Source: Entoloma clypeatum (lineage: Eukaryota > Basidiomycota > Agaricomycetes > Agaricales > Entolomataceae). From it: a stretch of 64,000 nucleotides of DNA. Shown in pieces: positions 21,674-31,945 of this stretch (positions within the stretch are counted from its first letter, which is position 1; each line of letters starts with the position of its first letter). The notes under the pieces are model-generated. The model had not been told where the DNA came from. It saw only the letters and a program-made list of their open reading frames with translations, and made no database searches. The stretch is from positions 186,001 to 250,000 of the forward strand of contig OY751491.1 of NCBI GenBank assembly GCA_963565915.1. The letters run 5' to 3'. The position numbers and the translations under genes are program-made.

Positions 21674-21990
21674 TGAACCAAGATGTTTCCATTTGGAAGG
21701 TAGACAGTGCACAGCAAGCATCCCTTGCAATTTAGGAGCAAAGGGGATCTTGTGCCCATCGAGGTGTGCCAAGAGATCACAGAATTTTGAGAATTCCAGA
21801 TGAGGGTCACCACTGGACAGGTGCCAATCGAGAGTCAAGGCAAAGTCCTTGAACATCTCATTGGGGCCTTTGTTCTCAAAGAGAGTCTTCAGCTGATCCC
21901 AAACCTCTTTTGAAGTCTGCAATGCTGTAACCTCATGTTTTACAGATTCCACCAGAGATAAGACAATTGCACCACATGCTTTCAAGTCTT
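21674..21990 (-). pseudogene. Ty1/Copia gag fragment
   Basis: A 109-residue frame with VKHEVTALQTSKEVWDQLK, then LFENKGP, matches the helical gag domain typical of Copia elements (the TAKEAWDxL-type motif). No start or nucleocapsid is present. It is sandwiched between two near-identical 125-base hAT termini (19912-20036 and 21997-22121), interrupted by the nested element. Confidence 0.6.
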
Positions 21991-21996
21991 TCTCCT

Positions 21997-22121
21997 TCTG
22001 AACTGCAGTCTAAATTTTCTAAAACATATAGACCTTAGACCGCGGTTCAGTCCAACATGGTCTATTTTTCAGTTCAGTTCAGTCCAGTTCAGGTCTATGT
22101 AGACTGAACCTTTGAACACTA
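21997..22121 (+). repeat. hAT-like terminal 125 bp, second copy
   Basis: Near-identical direct repeat of 19912-20036, from GAACTGCAGTC to the AACACTA terminus. Differences are mainly transitions. Confidence 0.75.
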
Positions 22122-22320
22122 ATCCCAACAGCAACAGCACAATTCCATAACGCAAGGAGACCAGTATATTAAACATGTGATCAATGAGGGGGGGTTGATT
22201 CTGAATTCCAAATCATGTGACTGGTCCGAGACTGCACTGGGCAAGTGTCAGTTATATTACAGAGTTCGGTTTCGACATGTAACAAGTGAATAACATGAAT
22301 ATCATTCTTGTGGCTGGTTA

Positions 22321-22797
22321 TTAGGATTTACAACAAATTAAACATACACAAGGTGCTGCCAACAATGCATTCATATTTTGAAAAATGCTTTGCTCAACAG
22401 CCCATTCTGCAACTTTGAAAATAGTGTTTATCTGTTCTTTGGCTGATATGGTCCAGGATGCGACAGGGGCATGATGCCTTTTGAGATTGTTGGCGATCCA
22501 TAGGCTCATCTGTCGCGCGTGATCTATGTGTCCAAGGGAAGGGGGTATTTGAATGGCGAGGGGTGGTGGGGAATGAACCACAGTGTTGACGGCGAGCATT
22601 GTGGTGGTTTCATAAGTGAATGTGATGAAGGTGACAGTGGTCGCAAGGGGGTCTTTGGTCAATTTTGTGGAAATATGTTGTGGTGAAGATGGGCATAGCC
22701 ATGCGAGTACAGAGAGGGGGATTAGAGTGTGGCTGTGATATGTGATCACATGATGCAGATGTTTGACATTGTGATGCCGCAGCTTTAGAGGTTGCAT
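22321..22797 (-). CDS. Unrecognised 158-residue ORF
   Basis: The second half has natural-looking helical composition (QMSLWIANNLKRHHAPVAS, then EQINTIFKVAEWAVEQS). The first half is less protein-like. It lies between the promoter side of JmjC-like copy A and the hairpin tract. No family assigned. Confidence 0.3.
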   Translation of the reverse strand: MQPLKLRHHNVKHLHHVITYHSHTLIPLSVLAWLCPSSPQHISTKLTKDPLATTVTFITFTYETTTMLAVNTVVHSPPPLAIQIPPSLGHIDHARQMSLWIANNLKRHHAPVASWTISAKEQINTIFKVAEWAVEQSIFQNMNALLAAPCVCLICCKS

Positions 22798-24744
22798 GCA
22801 TGGGGCATGTGAAGGTGTGTAGCACCTTTCTTGGTACCAGGGAATGGCACAACATGTGCCGTTTTGTCATTTGCTAACCAATTTTTCATTTTGAGGGACA
22901 TTGTCCCTCTAGGATTTCTTTTTCCATTGTTGGTCGACTACTGGGAGTCAACCCCATCTTGTTATGCATTGACGAGGAGAGCTTCAGCTCGTCTTCATCA
23001 ACTGCTTCTTCATTCGCCAACGCCGCCCCATTGCTGGCGTTCATCACTGACGGACGACTCCTGGTTGAGGGGCGATTGTCGTCCCTCCTTTCTTGTTGTC
23101 AACCACCTTCACATCAACCCTGTTCTGTCCCACCTCAATGAGGGAGAGCTTTGGCTTGCCCTTGTATCAAGGTGTCGACACTGTCCAATTGCTGGCGTCC
23201 ATCATCACTGACGACTCTCTGTGGAGTGGCGTATATTGTCCCTCCATTCATTATTGGTCGATTCTTCTGAATCGACCTCGTCCAGACACATCTGAAGGCA
23301 CATAGTACCTTCTTCTTGTTGGGGGGACGATGCCATGGGTGTCGTTCATTGTTATTGATGAAACCTGGCTCAAGCAGTGCTAATTAATGGTGGGCATTCA
23401 ACCTCTCACTATGCAGAGCCTTGGAATGCACATCGTTGCACATCATTCATGTATAGGGAGGTACATTGTACCTCCACTTGCAAGTGGGGACAATGCCATT
23501 GGCATTACTGATGACATTTGTCGTCATCCAGATAGGCTGCGACTAGGATGCACATCATTGCACATCAACTGGACTTATGAAGGTACGTGGTACCTTCTGT
23601 CTCAATTGGGGATGGCACATCGGGCGTCATCTGTTGTTTGTTAATGACTGTCCTGTCATCCCCCTAGGTCCTATCTCCATTATAAACTGACTCATAAGTC
23701 AGTTCCTATATGACAAGGTGCAGGGAATGTTAGGTTCCCTGTGGCAATCAGATGGTCATCTGATTGTTGAGGTATAAACCCGACGTGCTGCAGGTTCCTT
23801 TGTACCTGCTTAGTATTCGTCGAGTAGGTCGGGATACCTTGTACCCAATTAGAGTACATGGACGGTGCCATCGGCGCCGTCAATTCAATCACAATTTCTT
23901 CAACTAGAATGACATCCTGTGTCGTTCATGAGATCAGTGGGAGATGCTGGGGCAATTGCTACCCCATTTCCTCCCCTTCTTGCTTCATTCCTACTCTTGA
24001 AGCACATCTTGAGGGTCCTGAGTTGGCCCTTGTTTTGCCAGTTGGGGACATTCATTTTCCCCTGTTGTGTTTCACGACTTTTTCATTTCCAAATGATGTG
24101 TTGTCATTTTGGAAACTGGATGATATTACATCTCCAGTTTTGTTGGGGAGACCTTTTGAGTTCCCCAGGTCCATTTTCTGGATGACATTCATTGTCGTCT
24201 GATGTTCTTTTCTCATGTACCGGCTTCACATCAGTACTCATCTCTGTTTCAGGCTCAAATGAGCCTGAGGATTTTATGAAGGTTCTATTGAACCTTCTCA
24301 ACTTTTCTGCAGCGTTTTCACACCGTTTGATGATTGTTACCGAACTTTTCATGAATGACTGGTATCATCCTATATCTCTATTTAACCAAATCAATTTGGT
24401 TAACCATTCTATCATAACCAAGGGGCCTCTTGACTCCTCCATGGTTGACAATGACCACATCTTTGGTCATTCTCATCATGGGTGACTCTCAAGTCATCCT
24501 TGGTGCAGGTTCTTTCAAACCTGCTTGATTTCATGGCACATTTTCTTCAAATGTGCAAGGTGTATTGACACCTTGTACATTACAATGCAGTGCTATTGTA
24601 CCACCTGTCATTTGACAACTATTGTGGGAATGACACCTGTCATTCCCATGGTTCTCATGTTTCACGGTCATCTCTGTCCATGCAGGTTTATTTAAACCTG
24701 CTTGTTCCATTTTTGGGGTGGTTTCATGGGACAACTATGTTCCC

Positions 24745-25350
24745 ATTTCCTCCCCTTCTTGCTTCATACCACGACAAAGTACTTCAGAGTTCCTGTGAGG
24801 CAACTTCCCTCACTCATCCTGTGGGGATAATATATCCCTTCTCATTTGCAACGACCTTTCTATTCTTCCAGATGATGGTATCTCTGTATGCCATCTTTAT
24901 ATTGGGGCTTATATTCCCCAAGTCGTGGTCCATGACTTTTTGTTCAACGAACAACCTATGTTCATTTTTCATTGGCAAGACTTTTGCCAAGTATATTATC
25001 TTTGCTGAGCTTAGCTTGCCATGTCGTTTGTTCATTTCTCGGGTTCACAAGAATCCCCATGTTCACATGAACCTATCATAAACAACATGTTGTTGTTTCT
25101 ATCTTTCTTCGGCATGAGCATCTTTCTTGCCTTTTGTACAATGGTATCTTCATATGCCATCTATGTACATGTTGTATGGGGACATATAATCCCCATGTCA
25201 TGGTTTGTGACTCTTAGTTCAATGAACTATAGTCATTTTTGTAGGCAAGATCTTTTGCCACCTATACTTTCTTCAGCGAGCTTAGCCCGCTGTATTCTCA
25301 GTTCACTTTTGGGGTTCACATTGATCCCCATGTCATTCATATGAATGACA
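24745..25350 (+). repeat. Diverged internal units of the hairpin tract
   Basis: 24860-25075 and 25140-25350 align with hairpins in the same order: ATGGTAT/ATGCCAT, TGGGG/CCCCA, GTTC/GAAC, GGCAA/TTGCC, a GCTTAGC zone, and a terminal GTTCAC or GTCATTCAT palindrome. A longer repeat also exists: CCTCCCCTTCTTGCTTCAT occurs at about 23970 and 24750, and a diverged form at about 25765. Confidence 0.65.
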
Positions 25351-26261
25351 ACTATACCAGTCTTCATTACTGGTTCTATATGAGACGACAACCTGTTGTT
25401 ATTGTCAACTTTATTTTCTTAAATGACATATTGTCATTTTCATATCATAAACAACACATTGTCATTTCTACTTTACTTTTGATGGTGTTGGTTCTTCAAC
25501 TTCACACCGTCCTTTCTATTTTATTGCCAGAAGGTACATGGTACCTTCCTCGTGTATTGTAGATGGTGCTATTGCCATCTATAGTCTTTCGCAACTATTT
25601 CATAGTATGGCCTTTATGGCCATAAATTGGAAAGGGAAAAATCTTGCATTGTGGAATTATGTGGTATGATATAGGTGCCGTTGTCACCTATTCATCAGGG
25701 GAGATGTCCCCTCCTCTGCCTCCTTCCAAAATGTTCCACAGGTTTCTTGGAATCCCCGCTTTCCCCCTTTCTTGCTTCATTCATAATAAAACAAATTATT
25801 GTTGGGGGTTTGAGGTCTTTGAGACACTACAATTGTCTCAGAGGGCAATTTCTATCATCCACGGAATGTGGAAATGACAGACTCAGTGTCCGTCTATTCT
25901 GTCAGATGGGTCTCTATGAGTCTCTATCCATTACAAATTATATGGAGGACACTTGTGGTTCTCCCTCATCTCCTTCGGCAGGACTTTTTGGTGCCCTGCA
26001 TGTCGCCAACTTTATACTTGGTGAAATCTGACCTCTTGAGGCAACATAGTCACCTCAGGTTTTACGGAGGACACTTTTGTCCTTCCTTTTGCCATTTTGC
26101 GGCGACCACTTTTAGTGGGCCGCCTGTCGCCGACTTTATATTCAGCACAATCTGATTTCCAATGTGGTGTCTGTCACCACAGCTTTTGACAAACCGTTGC
26201 AGACAACAATAACCTTGGCATCTACTTTCACGACCTTAGTGATGCTTGTCGCTATGCTGTA

Positions 26262-26560
26262 ACTTTAGTTTCTCCATGGACAATATTTATATCATCCATT
26301 TCGTCACTTGCAACAACAATTGTTGTTGCTGTAGCTGCTGGTTCTTGACTTTTGCAGATGACAACTTTGTTGTCTTCCTTTGCAACTTCAGCGACATTTG
26401 TTGCTGCTATCTCAGTACTTTGTGCTGTAATTATATTATTTCCATAGACAACTTTCATGTCATCCACTCTGTCAATTGCAACAACTATATTTGTTGTCGC
26501 AGCAGCTCCAATAGCTGCTGAATCTTTTCTATTGCAGACGACAACCTTGTCGTCTAGTTT
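26262..26560 (+). repeat. Two-copy repeat, about 180 bp, within the hairpin tract
   Basis: The segment from CCATGGACAA near 26274 recurs as CCATAGACAA near 26442. Both copies carry a CAACAACAA/TTGTTGTTG-type hairpin, an AGC/GCT-rich block and a GACGACAA/TTGTCGTC-type hairpin, with several arm changes. A 154-residue minus-strand frame (26716-26252) spans both copies and shows the repeat as DDxxVV words. Confidence 0.65.
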
Positions 26561-27745
26561 CCGATTTTTAATGACATTTTTTGTCATTGTTGCGGCACAC
26601 ATTGCCGCAGGGCTTCTACTCTCTTGGACGACATTATTCTCATCCAGACTCTTGTGTATATGATGTTCCAACCTGCGGACATCTTGTTTTTTGGGTGCAA
26701 CCATTTGAAGCACCAAACAAACTTCACAAGTTCATTCTCTGGTGGTCATGGCTTGACCACTCTGCTTCATTATGAAGCAAACAATCTTTTCATTACACAT
26801 AGAGCACAATTTTGTGCTCTCATCGTCAGTTGACACATGTTGACTTTCACTACTCTTGCGATATTGATGGTGGCGTTTTCGTCGCCGTCTCTTCTTCTCT
26901 ACTGTGACAGAGTCTTCTGTACTCTGTCTCTCTTTCTCATTGTCTCTTTGACAGTGAATATTTCACTGTTCAGTATCATTCTCGCCTGGGTTATGTTGAC
27001 CCAGATGTTCGTGTTTATTTCGATGAGCTTGTTCTCGTCAATAACGAACCTGTTGTTTGTTACTCACAGTCCAGTGTAGTCTATTTGACCCATCATTGCT
27101 GGGCAATGAGATCTTTTCATCTTGAGGGTTATTAGAATCCTTTCAGGTACGATTTTCATGGTGAACTTTGGAAGTTCAGAGAACTTCCAGCCCATTTTGG
27201 GCTCTCGCCATGCATTCGCAGTTGACGGCATCTTTCGGACCACAAATGTGGTGCCGATTCTTCTGTTGAGGGTAAACATACCCTCGGAACTCTTGTTTTC
27301 ATTGTTGGTGGTGATTTCGCAACCCATTCCGACAGCCATGAAGGCTGTTGATCTGCCTTCGATAAAGGTCTTTGAATTTCAAGACCTTCTTTTGAAGTTT
27401 ATGGAACTTGCATCCCGCCGAGACTGTCTATGTCTCTTTTGCAATTCAATTTGGCAATGATTTCTGGAGTCTCTTCATTGACTCTGGAGGAGGTTATTTT
27501 AACCTCCGTTTCTTGATTCATATTAATAGAAATGTTTCCGTTCTCTTCTTTAGACTCTTTGAGAGAGTTAGAAGACACAGAAGTCTTCCGTTCTAGTCCA
27601 TCAACTACATGTTGTGGATTTATTGAACTCTCAATTGAAGACTTAATAGTCTTCACTTCTTCACGATCCACTTGGAGTGGTGGTCAACACCATCTCCATG
27701 GTTCAGAAGTTGATGAGGCTTCTCCATTTGAAGACATAACTGTCT

Positions 27746-28531
27746 TCATATCTCCGTTCTGTTGAACAGAGTGATATTCTGAGTCACCTCTCCAACTGTT
27801 GAGAGGTTCAGATGGTTCGCATTCATTTTGGAAGACTTCACAGCCTTCCTCTTCATCTTAAAGACATGCTCAACATATCGGACCACTTCTCCATAGAGGT
27901 CCTTGTAATATGCTGGAGGTTTATGAGCCTCTATAGGTGCATATGGCTTTGTGCACCTGTCCAACTCCATATTGAGTTCACGGACAAATGACCACTTGAA
28001 GTGGTCAATATACTCTCTTTTGTCACATAGTGTATCGCGACCATACACCTCATTCACACTTGCAAGAGTGAATCTATGAGCTTCGTAGCTCATATACTTG
28101 AGATGGTCATTATCGATAACCATCAGAATGATGGACCATAGTTCCATCTTGAAATCCATGATTAGCCTGTGGTCCAGCCACAGCATCTCCTTTGCAACTC
28201 TGCGAATGGTATCTCATTACCGAATTCTTGGTTTGACATAAGTTGACTGCGACGAGGCAGTCAAGTCCACCCTAGTAGACTTTGCTACATGTAATGTAGT
28301 ACATGCAGAATATGTAGACAAGGTCTCTAGTTTGTGATAACTGGACCTCAAGTCTTTTGAGAGGCTTCTTGATGTGTTCAATGCGGCAGAATGGCTCGGA
28401 AATGAGCCATTTCCATATAAGGAAATGCCAGCTGGCAGCAAAGGTGCCAGCTCATCCCAAAAAAGGGAGCCCTGAGTGAACTCCTGGGGGCCAGACAACT
28501 CAAAAGAGGCCATAAGCTGTGTGTAGAGCAC
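27746..28531 (-). pseudogene. Unrecognised protein with conserved-looking central domain, broken
   Basis: One minus-strand frame with adjacent TAA and TGA stops near 28217. The second part (28186-27746) has strongly protein-like composition: LWLDHRLIMDFKMELWSII, MSYEAHRFTLASVNEVYG, YIDHFKWSFVRELNMELD, then AYYKDLYGEVVRYVEHVFK. I do not recognise the family. Downstream on the same strand, frames at 27671-27399 and 27339-27064 (Ser/Glu/Lys-rich) suggest that the coding region once continued into the hairpin tract in shifted frames. It could be a transposon protein or a host gene. Confidence 0.45.
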
Positions 28532-28929
28532 AGCTAGGCAGCAGATAAAGAGGAGGCTTCAAAGTGAAGCCTCTGGGCCAGATGGGGTTGGTGCAGCTAG
28601 AAAGCTGATAGCAATGGGGGTGTTCCCCTGTAGCAGGTAATAGCAGTTAAGGATAGCTTAAAAATGTAACAAGTCTGTTACAGGAAAAGCCCTCAATCTC
28701 ACAGAACAAGGTAAGCTTGACCAAAATCTGGTATTGGCTGTACAATGTCTGCGAGGTAAAACAGCTTTTCGTTACAGGGGTGAGTTTTCTTAGTCCCACA
28801 AGTGCATAAGACCCATTCTATAGCTGAGATAGGGCAGATACAATGTAGTGGTAGACAAGGAGAATGCTAAGGAAGTGGCTGTGCTATGTGTAAGCAATGA
28901 TACCCAGCACATCTGTTACACTCATCTTC

Positions 28930-29795
28930 TTTTTTCTCTTCAGATTCTGTCCCAGCACTTATTGATTCTGGCTCAATCCATTGTTTTATTGACAATAACT
29001 TTTCCTCTGCTTATGATCTTCCTCCACTATTCTGCCTTTAGAACTAAAGCTTTTCAATGGTTCTTCTAACATGTTTATCACTCAAGTTGTAACAATACCT
29101 ATATGTTTTCCTTCAGGTGAAACCTTTGAACAGGATTTTTATGTTACTCCGCTCAACTCCGCTTCTTCCATGGTTCTTGGATACAACTGACTCACCCGCC
29201 ACAATCTTATGATTGATTGGGTATTGGGCAGTATCACTTTCCATCCACAGATGCAAAAAGAGCCGTTTCTGACATTGACATTGATCCCCTCCCAAGGCAG
29301 GACAGCTATGCTTTCTCCTCTGGAACCTCCGATTGTACCTCTGCAATCTGCTCCGCATATTTCACTCATTAAAACAGCTGCATTTATGAGGGCATGCAAA
29401 TTGCCTGGTACACAATCCTTTTGACTTCACCTTTTGACTCCCTCCATTTCTGCTCACTCCGTTTCTGCTTCCAACACCCCCGACTTGACAAACGTACCTG
29501 AGGAATACCACAACTATGCTGACGTCTTCAGTAAAGGAAAAGCAGACACTCTTCCACCATACCGTCCCTATGACCTCAAGATTGAACTTGAAGAGGGTTC
29601 GGCTCCTCCGTTCGGTCCGATCTACTCCCTTTCACAAACCGAACTCAATGCCCTCCATGAATTCATTGATGAACATCTCACCATTGGATTCATCCAACCC
29701 TCTTCCTCTCTGCACGGTGCTCCCGTCCTTTTCGTTTGTAAAAAGGACGTCATCTTCCATGACCTGCTCAATAAGTATGTTACCATATATCTCGA
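28930..29795 (+). pseudogene. Gypsy-3 protease and start of RT
   Basis: The protease reads ALIDSGSIHCFID with catalytic DSG, then GYN-stop-LTRHNLMIDW, where a TGA replaces the usual Trp codon. The RT begins with [18 protein letters not shown] and [18 protein letters not shown]. After the KKD near 29748 the RT core is deleted and the frame resumes at [15 protein letters not shown]. The helitron-like insertion cuts the YLDD catalytic codons at 29795, and pol continues at 31946. Confidence 0.8.
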
Positions 29796-29807
29796 CGAGG
29801 GTATGAC

Positions 29808-29853
29808 CCGTGCCGTATGGCGCGGGCATGAGAAAATGCGCCATACGGCACGG
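29808..29853. other. Perfect 16-bp hairpin at Helitron-like 3' end
   Basis: Arms 29808-29823 and 29838-29853 (CCGTGCCGTATGGCGC and its complement) are perfect, with a 14-base loop. In Helitrons such a hairpin near the 3' end acts as the terminator of rolling-circle transposition. Confidence 0.75.
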
Positions 29854-30249
29854 AGGTTGGTGTGGTGTGAAAAAATAACTGTTTGTGTCCATAATTGATG
29901 TATTATAGAATCATTTTTCCAAAAAATTGCATCACATGTATGTCTACTGCACTCAAGCCTCCTGCCTTTCTGTTGTTTACCTGTTGCTTACTGATTGCAA
30001 AAATCTGGGTTTTCCACTAAAACTGGTTGGTAAGTCCAATCGCTTTCTGTTGTTTACCTGTTGCTTACTGAGTTGCTTCAACAAAATATTTAATACTGAC
30101 AAAATGATGGGGGAAATACATTCCACCTTCTGTATCCTTGATTTGTGCATTGAATGAGTGAATTTGACTGAAGGAGTAAGGGAAATAATGTTCCAATCAG
30201 TCATGAAAGCCATATTCTCCCCATTTTTCTATATTTCAACAAAACACTG

Positions 30250-30490
30250 AATATAAGCAGATCCGTGGAATGGATCCCTATCGTCTCTTTTGTCCCTTGC
30301 ATTATCCATATCATGTATGATTTTTGCTGAATGAATAAGCTGGGAATTGCCTATATACAGTACACACCCTGACCCCCTCTTTTCTGCTTATTTTTATAAT
30401 ATCAACAGATCTGTGGAACAGATCCCTATCATCTTTTTGGCCCTTGCATTATGCATATTATGGATGATTTTTACTGAAGAAATAAGCCAG
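30250..30490 (-). repeat. Direct repeat, about 82 bp, inside the left unit
   Basis: CAGATC(C/T)GTGGAA at 30259 and 30408 begins two copies sharing GATCCCTATC, CCCTTGCATTAT and GATTTTT blocks. A shorter duplication (CTGTTGTTTACCTGTTGC) occurs at 29976 and 30047. Confidence 0.7.
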
Positions 30491-30929
30491 AAAGTCCCTA
30501 CACAAATTGTAACAATTCTGCAGTCTCATCAGGCAAATATCTTATTTCTTTACAGCCATTCATGGTTATTTTTATTTCACTCCATATTTTGTTCAGGTTA
30601 CTCAAATACATGCTACAATACATGGCCCACATAGTATACATACCTTCAGTGAAAGGATCCAGAATATTCAGTGAATTGATGGCTGCATCAATGGATTGAT
30701 GGGAGATTGATGGAGCCATGGCTCGTGCTTCACACTCGTCGGACAGTACATGGGAGGGATTTTGCTTAATAATTAATTAGGTAAGAATTGACTAAGCTTA
30801 GTAATGCTTGGTCAGTTCTGACAAATCTTAATCATTCACCCCCGCCCTCCCACTTATTATAGACGAGCTTATTAACCCATGCTTCGCTACGGCAGTGAGC
30901 ATTGCTCGCGGTGCTCGCAAAGGCTCACA

Positions 30930-31570
30930 ACTGTTGAGCTTTGCACAGGTCACAGCTTGTTGGGGGCTGCTGCCCCCAAACCCCTGCAGCGAGTTTTTGT
31001 GCTCACCAAGGCTCGCCATATCCTATTTCTAGGGTTCCCCCCCCCCTCCAGGGGGAGCGGGTGGGGGTGGAGTTCATTGAACTTATTCTCTTAACCTTGG
31101 CACTCGCCAAGGCTCCTGCTTGTATACAAATTTTGTGCTCGCCAAGGCTCACAGAGTAAGTATCTTTACACAATGTGTTATGGCGCTCGGACCTGCGGCC
31201 CTCGCTTGTCTGGTGGAATAGTAACACTTCACGCAATGTGTCATGGCACTCAGACCTGCAACCCTCGCTTGTCTGGATTAACCCGTGCTTGGGGGCTGCC
31301 GTCCCCAAACCCCTGCCGCCATATATATTCTTGTGCTCGCCAAGGCTCGCCATATCCTATTTCTAGGGTTCCCCCCCCCTCCAGGGGGAGGGGGTGGGGG
31401 ATGCCAAGGCTCCTGTCTGTATACAAATTTTGTGCTCGCCAAGGCTCACAGAGTAAGTATCTTTATGCAATGTGTCATGGCGCTCGGACCTGCAGCCCTC
31501 GCTTGTCTGGTGGAATTTACACAATGTGTCATGGCGCTCAGACCTGCCGCTCTCGCTTGTGTGGTAGTAA
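30930..31570 (-). repeat. Duplicated block rich in GCTCGCCAAGGCTC
   Basis: Two direct copies about 330 bases apart share GGGGGCTG...CCCCAAACCCCTGC, CCAAGGCTCGCCATATCC and a CCCCTCCAGGGGGAG palindrome, followed by ATGTGT(C/T)ATGGCGCTCGG. The last motif appears again as a shorter third copy near 31520. Lies in the right Helitron-like unit. Confidence 0.7.
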
Positions 31571-31945
31571 CATAATATGGTCCTCAGATCTCCTGCCCTT
31601 GCTTGTGTGCCCAAGGACTCACCCAAACAACCAAAAAAGCGCCACATGGCAACCTTGATGGGAGAAATGCAGCTGTTGCATGGCACCGAGGCACAGACCC
31701 TGAGACAGGGCTCCATCAAAATCAGGAAAAAAGATTCGCACTCCATGCTCACACAGGAAATAAGGTTCATGCTCCGCACTCACCCCATGGGAGGATGAAA
31801 AGCTGACCAATTCTTATGTCATGCTTACATGAAACTTACCTAAAACTTACATAACTTTGTTGCATTCTTGGTCAGAATTGGTCAGACTTTTCTCACTATT
31901 GTCAAAATGTCAAGCAACCACCTTCCCTCCCATTAGTAGTATAGA

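Larger units (their letters stand above)
17978..22121. mobile_element. Composite hAT-like element, 4.14 kb, perfect 8-bp TSD
   Basis: The left end is TAGTGTTTGAGGGTT and the right end GAACCTTTGAACACTA; ATCCCAAC lies exactly on both sides (17970-17977, 22122-22129). Left part: GACCAGTC-type subterminal words, a minisatellite in GGCCGTTGGGC orientation, and a central module that is the inverted copy of 56930-58236. Right part: a copy of the 3368-3824 repeat, the nested element 20041-21665, a Copia gag scrap, then a second copy of the terminal 125 bases. No transposase. It sits about 75 bases upstream of the first frame of JmjC-like copy A. Alternative: adjacent elements sharing borders by chance, but an 8-base match makes that unlikely. 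Confidence 0.75.
22846..28681. repeat. Hairpin-saturated tract, 5.8 kb
   Basis: Short inverted repeats with 6-10-bp arms and 2-8-base loops follow one another, in dense parts every 20-50 bases. I marked more than seventy. Examples with perfect arms: 23256-23277 (9 bp), 23457-23475 (8), 23579-23597 (8), 23685-23704 (8), 23745-23766 (10), 24278-24297 (8), 24382-24403 (9), 24450-24471 (8), 24556-24575 (8), 24625-24648 (11), 24682-24701 (8), 25332-25349 (9, no loop), 26311-26328 (9, no loop), 26801-26820 (8), 26906-26928 (8), 27170-27188 (8), 27489-27507 (8), 27990-28006 (8), 28553-28573 (9). Arm sequences differ from one hairpin to the next, so this is not a simple satellite. The right part overlaps a broken minus-strand coding frame. 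Function unknown. Confidence 0.85.
29796..31945 (-). mobile_element. Two head-to-tail Helitron-like units in Gypsy-3 RT
   Basis: Removal restores CTCGA|TGACATCC, the YLDD coding sequence, so insertion was between A and T without target duplication, as Helitrons do. On the minus strand the 5' end is TCTATACTACTAATGG. The 3' end has a 16-bp hairpin about 11 bases before a CTCG terminus, where CTRR would be typical. At 30863/30864 a second 5' end (TCTATAATAAGTGG) directly abuts a second CTCG-type 3' end. So there are two units of about 1.07 kb each (29796-30863 and 30864-31945) in tandem, as rolling-circle replication can leave. No Rep/helicase frame is present. Class is inferred from ends only. 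Confidence 0.55.

Noticed and set aside
24590..25081. 163-residue hydrophobic plus-strand ORF that could be taken for a membrane protein
   Set aside because: It lies in the hairpin tract, its repeat partner breaks into other frames, and the hydrophobicity reflects T-rich composition.
22846..28681. CRISPR-like array
   Set aside because: No constant repeat; every hairpin differs, and the context is a eukaryotic genome.
30840..31810. Bacterial or organellar insertion, because of GC-rich GCTCGCC repeats
   Set aside because: The block lies inside Helitron-like borders with eukaryotic retroelement flanks, and no bacterial gene is visible.
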